A DNA stretch of 64,000 nt from Thalassia testudinum (lineage: Eukaryota > Streptophyta > Magnoliopsida > Alismatales > Hydrocharitaceae), in NCBI GenBank assembly GCA_037157565.1, contig JAZHRO010000054.1, forward strand, positions 13,189,501 to 13,253,500, given 5' to 3'. Every line of letters starts with the position of its first letter. Position 1 is the stretch's first letter. Position numbers and translations under genes: made by a program. Below, one piece after another: positions 58,170-64,000 of the stretch. A model generated the notes under the pieces. The model made no database searches. It had not been told where the DNA came from and was given only the letters and a program-made list of their open reading frames with translations.

Positions 58170-59460
58170 AACTCCGTTTGGATATTCTCCAATTGGATTG
58201 AGCACGATCAGATTGATCGTAGGGTAGTGCTTGCTGGATCACAAGGGAATGGATTAAGGGATAGGTAGCCCTGAGGGCTTTCAAGCTATCCTATAGCCTA
58301 ATCCTGGACCCGAGTCGCTATTTATCGTTACCCACTTAACTATGATACACACAATATCTTTCCTTAAATAGTATAACCCCACCTTTGCCTTACTTGCTAG
58401 CTGCATTTTTTTTTTTTATAATGTAAAACGTGAACCAACTTACTTACTCATTTATGATATTTAGCCGTTTATTTTCCTTTTTTGTCAAACATTACTAAAA
58501 CTTGCTTTTGTGTCAAACATGACATTACTATTACGCTATTCTATATGTTATTGTTACGTACAAATCGTAGGTTTTATTTATTAATAGCTCATCTATTAGG
58601 AAGGATTTAAAATCTCTGCTCAAGGATCCTCCTTTTCTGGATCCTGGAATGTCTCAATTAAGGAATATTACAGTATGAGAGAGAGAATCTAAAAGTGTCA
58701 TACGATACAAAATCTAAATGCTAGAAGTTAATCCTATTTTCAGTAAGTTGAAAGGTACCCGACGAAAGACATTTCTCAATTTAAAATGAAAAATAGAAAA
58801 TCTAAATCCTAAGCAGCGTTCGTTTCCACGGCCGCCGTTCAGAGAAAAAGAGCCACCATCCCGGAAAATGGACGGAAACGATGCACTGCGTGAAAAAGAA
58901 AGACTTGGAACGAGAGGTCGGTCCCAATAAGCTTACTTAAACTCACCTTCAAACCACCTCCCAAGTATGGGATCGGTATACCCTTAGTTCTACCATCTGT
59001 ACTCGTACACTCACGATGTGTGCATGGTACTACAACAATCCCATTTCCTCGGTTGTAGACCCCCATCAAAGTAGAGAAGAGTACATGAGAGCCATGAGAC
59101 TGGAGTAACTCACAATTTTTCGTCGTGATATCCTCACACAAGCTTTTTATTTCACTCGCATCTCTGAACCATGTTCCAACTTTCTGCTCCCTTACCTCAA
59201 TTCCTCCTCACCTCCTCAAATTTAGTTCTTCTGTCACCTCAATCCAGAAACGTAAATAGAATTTTAATTTTAACAAATTATAGAACTTCAATTTATGGAT
59301 TTCTAAATCAAATTTCCTTCGGATATAAGTAGCATTTTAGTTTATAACGAATCAGTTAAACTTAAAATCTAAAGAGTAGCGAAAGAACCACCGGGTAAAC
59401 CCAATATCAATTCCGAAATCTAAGGTCACCTGACAAGTAACTGAGAAATTGTAGTGAGAA
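58170..59460. other. Intergenic DNA without recognised genes
   Basis: A 100-codon open frame at 58,839-59,141 (minus) has no domain, and its codon use gives no support for coding. Confidence 0.45.
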
Positions 59461-59465
59461 TTGGC

Positions 59466-59633
59466 GGGTTGCGCCATGTCCCTGCAGTAGTGCAATGCAG
59501 AGGCTACGTGTGAGATACCGAGTAGAAAGCTACCGTAGCTGACCCTCCCGTAGCCTATGGCCCACGTATCAGATATTAAACTGGCAAGAACGGATGCCAC
59601 ACTTGATCTTAGCCAAAAGGTTGAGAAAGGTAA
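59466..59633 (-). ncRNA. U2 snRNA gene copy, variant or pseudogene lacking the Sm-site region
   Basis: From 59,633 leftward the minus strand reads ACCTTTCTCAACCTTTTGGC then TAAGATCAAGTGT, the U2 5' end and stem I. It continues with CAGTTTAATATCTGATACG (stem II region) and, near the end, CATTGCACTACTGCAGGGAC and GGCGCA of the 3' stem-loop. U2 pairs with the intron branch site through GUAGUA; here that segment is GTGGCA. After GTGGGCCATAGGC the usual segment with the Sm site (A/T-rich, AUUUUUUGG-like) is absent, and the RNA would be about 168 rather than about 195 bases. With no Sm site and an altered branch-site sequence it probably cannot form a working U2 particle. Confidence 0.85.
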
Positions 59634-59657
59634 GATTTTTCTCTCAGAACCTGAAGC

Positions 59658-59665
59658 TTTATTAT
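59658..59665 (-). promoter_or_regulatory. TATA box of the U2 copy
   Basis: ATAATAAA on the minus strand, 25-32 bases upstream of the U2 start. Confidence 0.7.
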
Positions 59666-59698
59666 CAGAGATCGGTATCTTTATGTTTTTAACGTTAA

Positions 59699-59709
59699 GG
59701 ATGTGAGAC
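59699..59709 (-). promoter_or_regulatory. Upstream sequence element (USE) of the U2 copy
   Basis: The minus strand reads GTCTCACATCC, 9 of 11 bases of the plant snRNA USE (RTCCCACATCG), 66-76 bases upstream of the U2 start. It is about 33 bases from the TATA box, the spacing reported for RNA polymerase II snRNA genes. Confidence 0.75.
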
Positions 59710-59759
59710 TATTCGTTCTCTTCACACCACTTCGCATCCTTTGCGGTGAAATTAGGTAA

Positions 59760-61860
59760 TCAATCTCATTATCTTTCTTGTGATTAACTTTTGTGTGATT
59801 GCTAGGTCGAATCCTCCATCTCCTGGGGAGCTCGATCACTACGCTAACGAGAAAATCGAATAAATTGACCCCTTACGTCAGAAATATCGGTCATAATAAA
59901 TACGGGATTACACGTGTTCCCTAACAAAACAAACCTAAACTAAAAAGCAAGAAAAAGAAGGACCAAACCAATCCAACAACACGAAACCATCTACAACGAC
60001 ATCGGACCGCCAAAGAAACCTACAGCATCCGCATCTCGACCATCGCAATCACAGCCCACCTCTCAGCCCAACCATGACCGCCACACGCCCCAACCAACCA
60101 CCCGCCGTCGTCGACATCGCAGCACGGCCATGACTACCGCTGACAACACCGCAGCACGATCAACCACTGAACAACATCGTTGTGACCGCGTATACGGCAG
60201 CCAACAACATGGCCACTCACCATCAGCAAACGATTGCTGCCACAGCCACGAACACCTGCGTCGCGACCACCTTGACCACTTCCACCAAGAAAAGCCACCA
60301 CGAGCTTCAAGAGCCGATGCATGTAAAGTAGCGGCTTCGATCGTCGAACAAGATTAAGTTGAGTTGTTCGATTGGGGCATACTTTCTCTTAGCCCATAAT
60401 GAGGACTTTCAACTTCTTGCGTTGTTGGATAGCCTAAAGAGTCAAGATTGATACTATTTTGTTGTGAATAGTGGGGAGCTCCTTCGGGTCCCAAACTGAT
60501 GATGACGGTCGCCCGAGCTTAAGCCCTCTGGTGGTGGACTCGGGTGGCAATCGACCTGAAAGCCGTGGAAGGTTTTGGTATCTTGAACCATTAGGTACTC
60601 GCATGGGAAGAACATCTGGAAGATTCTTTCTTGAATCAGGGACAACTATCCGAACATCTATGAATAGTAGCGAGCCTTTTATCCCTTGACTTTGTTATGT
60701 TAATTTGACCTCCCTTTTTCTTCGCAACCTTCCTCTTTTTCAAGATCACACACCTCGAATGGTCAAAGAAGAAAGGGAGGGGTGAGGGCTCCTTTGCAAG
60801 TGGGGATGAACGCCAATCCAAGAAACGTGGAGAGGGGGGAATCACACTTGGTCTCAACCTATTGCAGGCGAAGGTTCTATGCTGGGGCAAGCATGAGCCA
60901 AATCCACAAGCGATATCCCACATCCTCTTGCAGCGTAGGCATGCATCCTGGACTATCTAAGCCTATCCTAGTGAAGGAGGCTATGACCAAGCCAGTTGAG
61001 CAACCACCTCAAGAGGAGGGGTGGACTTGCATGGGTAGTATGATCGAAATGGAGGTGCTTTCCCCAAGACACACAATCGATTCTCTTCAGCCAAAGCTGA
61101 AGAGGTCCAAAGATTGGCCTTTTGTAGCCCCGATACCATCTCCCTTCCACAACAAGACAACTGGACTTCGCATCCCTTGCAAGCCCAAAGCATCGACCCC
61201 CAAGTTGAGAGATTCTTCAACCCCTAATCTCGTTGAGGCCCTCTCAGCCGAGCGGGGAAAGCACTCAAGGTTCCTAGGTAGGATGCATCCAACCTACCTT
61301 CCGGCCTACCATTTGGAGGGGAGGAGTTTGAATTGCAGACAACCCGAGAGGAGCAAGAGCGCAACACCTTCTGCGTGTTTGACAACGAAGCAGACTTGAC
61401 CAAGGCAACAGAGGTGCTTCAAAAGGCACAAGAGTTGTAAGAGCAAGCCCTAGTTGCCGATTCATCATGCAAGGTTCCAGAAGTCCACTAAGATGCTTTC
61501 AAGCGAGTGATCTTTTAGACGAAAAGCCAAGTGCTAGAGCTGCTAATCTCTAATATCGAATGGGCAACCTTGTCCCATGCGGTTGCCCACTTGTGGAATG
61601 TCTATCGGAATGGCCTCTGAGCAACAATTACCTAATTCTCGTAGTGTCACAAAAAAAAGAAAAAAATACTTCATATTTCTCTACAAATAGCATTGTTGAA
61701 CTTCAAGTGAAATTTAGACTCTACACCAAGAGCCTCTTGGGCTTCCAAGGCAACCGCGGAAAATGGCTATGGCTGCTTTTACATCAGAGAATTGAGAAAA
61801 CTTTCAGAAAAAAAGAATCATCAAAAAGAAAAAACTAACACGAGAAAAGATTGTAGAAAA
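59760..61860. other. Unclassified sequence with decayed coding-like stretches
   Basis: GC content is higher than in the flanks at 60,000-61,460. A plus-strand frame at 60,782-61,399 (205 codons) and several shorter ones have no recognised domain and are framed by stops. It may be part of an old transposon or a pseudogene; the sequence gives no family. Confidence 0.35.
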
Positions 61861-61887
61861 ATTCTATGTAGCAACCTAATATCTTAA

Positions 61888-61968
61888 TTGTGTTTAACTG
61901 GAACCTGCCAGAATTCTTTGCGAAAAAAGGTAATCAAATTGTGTTCAACCGGAACCTGCCGGAATTCT
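61888..61968. repeat. Two 30-base direct repeats
   Basis: Copies at 61,888-61,917 and 61,939-61,968 (TTGTGTTYAACYGGAACCTG, then CCRGAATTCT) have three transitions between them and start 51 bases apart. Confidence 0.85.
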
Positions 61969-61969
61969 C

Positions 61970-62374
61970 CCATCTCCTTACAATAAAAAAGAAACAAAAA
62001 AAGAAACATAAAAAAAATCAAATCCAAATCTACAAAAGAAGAACCAGCAAATGCCACCCCTTGCTAATCTCATCCCCACAGAGATGAGGGAGGTGGGGGG
62101 ACAAAGGACCAGACTCGACGCTTCGCCTATCAACAGCCCCTTCGAACGGTCTGCTCTCTCCCGCCCTTCACACCTCTGACCATCCCTATGCGGCCGATTG
62201 CAAGAAGTGAAATGGACCATTTTGTCCCCATCCTGCCTTGCCCTCCACCGAGCTAACGAGACGAGACTGGGGGCAGTTCCGTCAAATTGGTGCTTCCTTC
62301 TCCCGCGCTATTTCGTTGCCCAAACGGAATTCCAAACTTCCAAAGCTGCAAAAGCTACGAGTTAAACCCGACCG
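61970..62374 (-). other. 3' flank of the receptor-like kinase exon
   Basis: The presumed 3' UTR and downstream DNA of the minus-strand gene ending at 62,375. A-rich at 61,975-62,040. No other feature. Confidence 0.4.
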
Positions 62375-63099
62375 TCACGAGATCCCGACCTCTAAGTTAT
62401 CGTCCGCCGGCGGCGGCGGTTGATCCACCGTGGCCACCCTCCCCGACCGCCTGCCCGTCATGTCGGCCACGAGATCGGCCGGTGAGACCGAGACCAACGG
62501 CAGCTGCGGCTCCTCCACCTTCCCGGGGTCCGCCACGATCTCCTCTATCCTCCTCTCTGCCTCCTTCATGTCCGGCCGCTTCTCGGGGTTGGGCTCCGTC
62601 ATCGCGACCCCGAGGCGCAGCAGCCTCTCCATCCCTCCAGTCGCCGCCTTCTCGGACCCCACGATCTCGGGGTCCACGACCTCCGCCTCGCGGCGCTCCG
62701 CGACGGCGGCGGAGACCCACTGGATGACGTTGGTGCCGCCCTTGCCGTTGTTGAGGTACTGGGAGGGGAACTTCCCCGTGAGGAGCTCGAGGATGACGAC
62801 CCCGAGGCAGTAGACGTCGGACTTGGCGGACACGTGGCGGTAGTGGACGAACTCTGGCGAGCGGTAGGCGAACATGACCTGCGAGGCCTGCGAAGGGTTG
62901 ACGAGGGGCGTGTAGCCGAAGTCCATGATCAGGGGCTCGTACTCGCGCCCGAGGAGGACGTTGCCGGACTTGAGGTTGCCGTGGGGGAGCTCTATGTCGG
63001 AGAGCTCCGCGTGCAGGTACGCCATCCCGCGCGCGAGGCCGCAGATGATCCTCAGGCGGGTCGGCCAGTCCAGCGCCGCGTGGTACGGGCCCCGGTCCC
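62375..63099 (-). CDS. Pollen receptor-like kinase (LRR III type pseudokinase), last exon only
   Basis: The exon runs from a splice acceptor (ATATCTCAG on the minus strand, ending at 63,100) to TGA at 62,375-62,377, 241 codons with GC-rich use. It covers the C-lobe of a protein kinase-like domain: LDWPTRLRIICGLARGMAYL, then ELPHGNLKSGNVLL in place of HRDLK..N, IMDFGY, YRSPEF in place of APE, KSDVYCLGVVILELLTGKFP and RPDMKEAERRIEEI. The missing catalytic Asp (HGN for HRD) is typical of the pollen receptor-like kinase group. These plasma-membrane proteins signal through partners such as RopGEFs in pollen tubes. The N-lobe, membrane span and LRRs are not in the window: no upstream exon is found between 63,100 and 64,000. 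The intron may extend beyond the window, or the gene may be 5'-truncated. The open frame continues into the intron by chance to 63,199. The tail ends in an acidic, proline-rich stretch. Confidence 0.8.
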
Positions 63100-64000
63100 C
63101 TGAGATATTGGACGAGGAGTTAAACCTTATGCTGTACTCAAGTCCTCCACACAGAGAAATTAATGGCTTTCTTACTCCTTCATCCGATGGCATTAACAAA
63201 GGGTGGGAGAGGAAGTATGCATGTCAACTGTTATATTATTTGATAACGATAATAATACACAAATATTACTTTGTTTGTACTTTTAGACGCAACTTCCAAT
63301 GTAAAACATGAATAGCACACATCATGTTGACGTAACAGTTACTTACAACTAACTTGTCTTATTTTCATAAGACAGGAGATATCATACATGACATATAATA
63401 TATATTATATCATGAAACACTTCAAATACGTTATTGGATGTGATATAATATATTAAATCAACGTAACTTAACGCATCAACTATACATACATAGGCGGTGT
63501 TTGTTTAACGTGTTAATTATTTAATATGTTATTTAATCTTTAATAAGTTCTAGATATGTTAAAGTAGATTTAATACATATTAAAGTTATTCTATTTTTTT
63601 TAAATAACTTTAACAAGTTAAAATATTTAAATGAATTTATTCACTTATTTCATTATTTATTTTATTATTTTCTTATTTCTTCACTTACGTCTAAATTTAT
63701 TTTTCTTACCAAAACAAAATCATAATATACAAAAATAAGTCAGTAAAGTATTTTCGATTCGGTAATGCGTGAATTTCCCAAAAGAATTATCACTCCATTG
63801 TCGTTAAGTATGAAACATGTGACTGAATGACCTATTATATATAAAAAAGCAACGAAGGTTAAGAAGTTGTTTAGTTACTGGAAGTAAAAGTGCCGATGGA
63901 AAAATCAGCGGCTTTTTCGGTATAGGGAACTAAACATCGTACCAGGAAAATAAGCACGACATCATTGAATATATGAATAGAGTAAGATAGTTCCAACAAC
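63100..64000 (-). other. AT-rich DNA upstream of the kinase exon, probably intron
   Basis: No kinase N-lobe or other coding sequence is seen on the minus strand. The sequence is AT-rich, with possible remnants of small repeats (for example GGCGGTGTTTGTTTAACG at 63,493-63,510). Confidence 0.5.

Noticed and set aside
62287..63311. Plus-strand ORFs of 89-146 codons over the kinase exon
   Set aside because: They are opposite-strand shadows of the GC-rich kinase exon.

Overview
The window is nuclear DNA of a flowering plant, most likely a monocot: exons are very GC-rich (the B3 gene near 9.2-10.2 kb and the receptor-kinase exon near 62.4-63.1 kb), introns are long and full of transposons, and intergenic DNA is AT-rich. 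I cannot name the species.

Layout. 1-0.65 kb: tail of a LINE. 1.9-8.5 kb (+): a three-exon gene for an NDUFAF4-like mitochondrial complex I assembly factor, with two introns of about 3 kb. 9.2-10.25 kb (-), convergent with it: an intronless RAV/B3 transcription factor gene with a damaged AP2 domain and no in-frame ATG. 10.3-17.3 kb: AT-rich intergenic DNA with a MITE-like hairpin, a dispersed repeat and an unclassified LTR-like sequence.

17,300-50,484 is one nested retrotransposon block. The outer element is a Ty3/gypsy chromovirus of the Tekay/Del type on the minus strand (2.77 and 2.80 kb LTRs, target duplication CCAGT). Two related Athila-like elements sit inside its pol gene. The first (20,890-31,058, duplication GTACA, almost identical LTRs) has no gag-pol but carries a roughly 600-codon acidic ORF that I do not recognise. 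The second (32,397-44,810) has a decayed, truncated gag-pol and lacks a target duplication. Its 5' LTR holds an inverted solo LTR of the same superfamily (37,774-42,344). That solo LTR in turn holds a Copia-type solo LTR (39,286-41,011, duplication CTACC). The host reading frame can be followed across both insertions.

50.5-56.9 kb: AT-rich DNA with an LTR-like promoter carrying TTGGTCGACCAA palindromes and two LINE 3' fragments. 57.0-58.2 kb (-): a cluster of at least five box C/D snoRNA genes behind a telo-box plus site II promoter. Four have guides matching conserved 18S or 25S rRNA segments, and none of them is visible as an ORF. 59.47-59.71 kb (-): a U2 snRNA gene copy with a good USE/TATA promoter but a body lacking the Sm-site region. 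62.4-63.1 kb (-): the last exon of a pollen-receptor-like (LRR III) pseudokinase whose upstream exon is not in the window.

The snoRNA cluster and the U2 copy are RNA-processing genes in the same 2.7 kb. The protein genes show no functional link to one another. Comparisons with rRNA, snRNA, tRNA and protein families are from memory, and LTR divergence was judged by eye.
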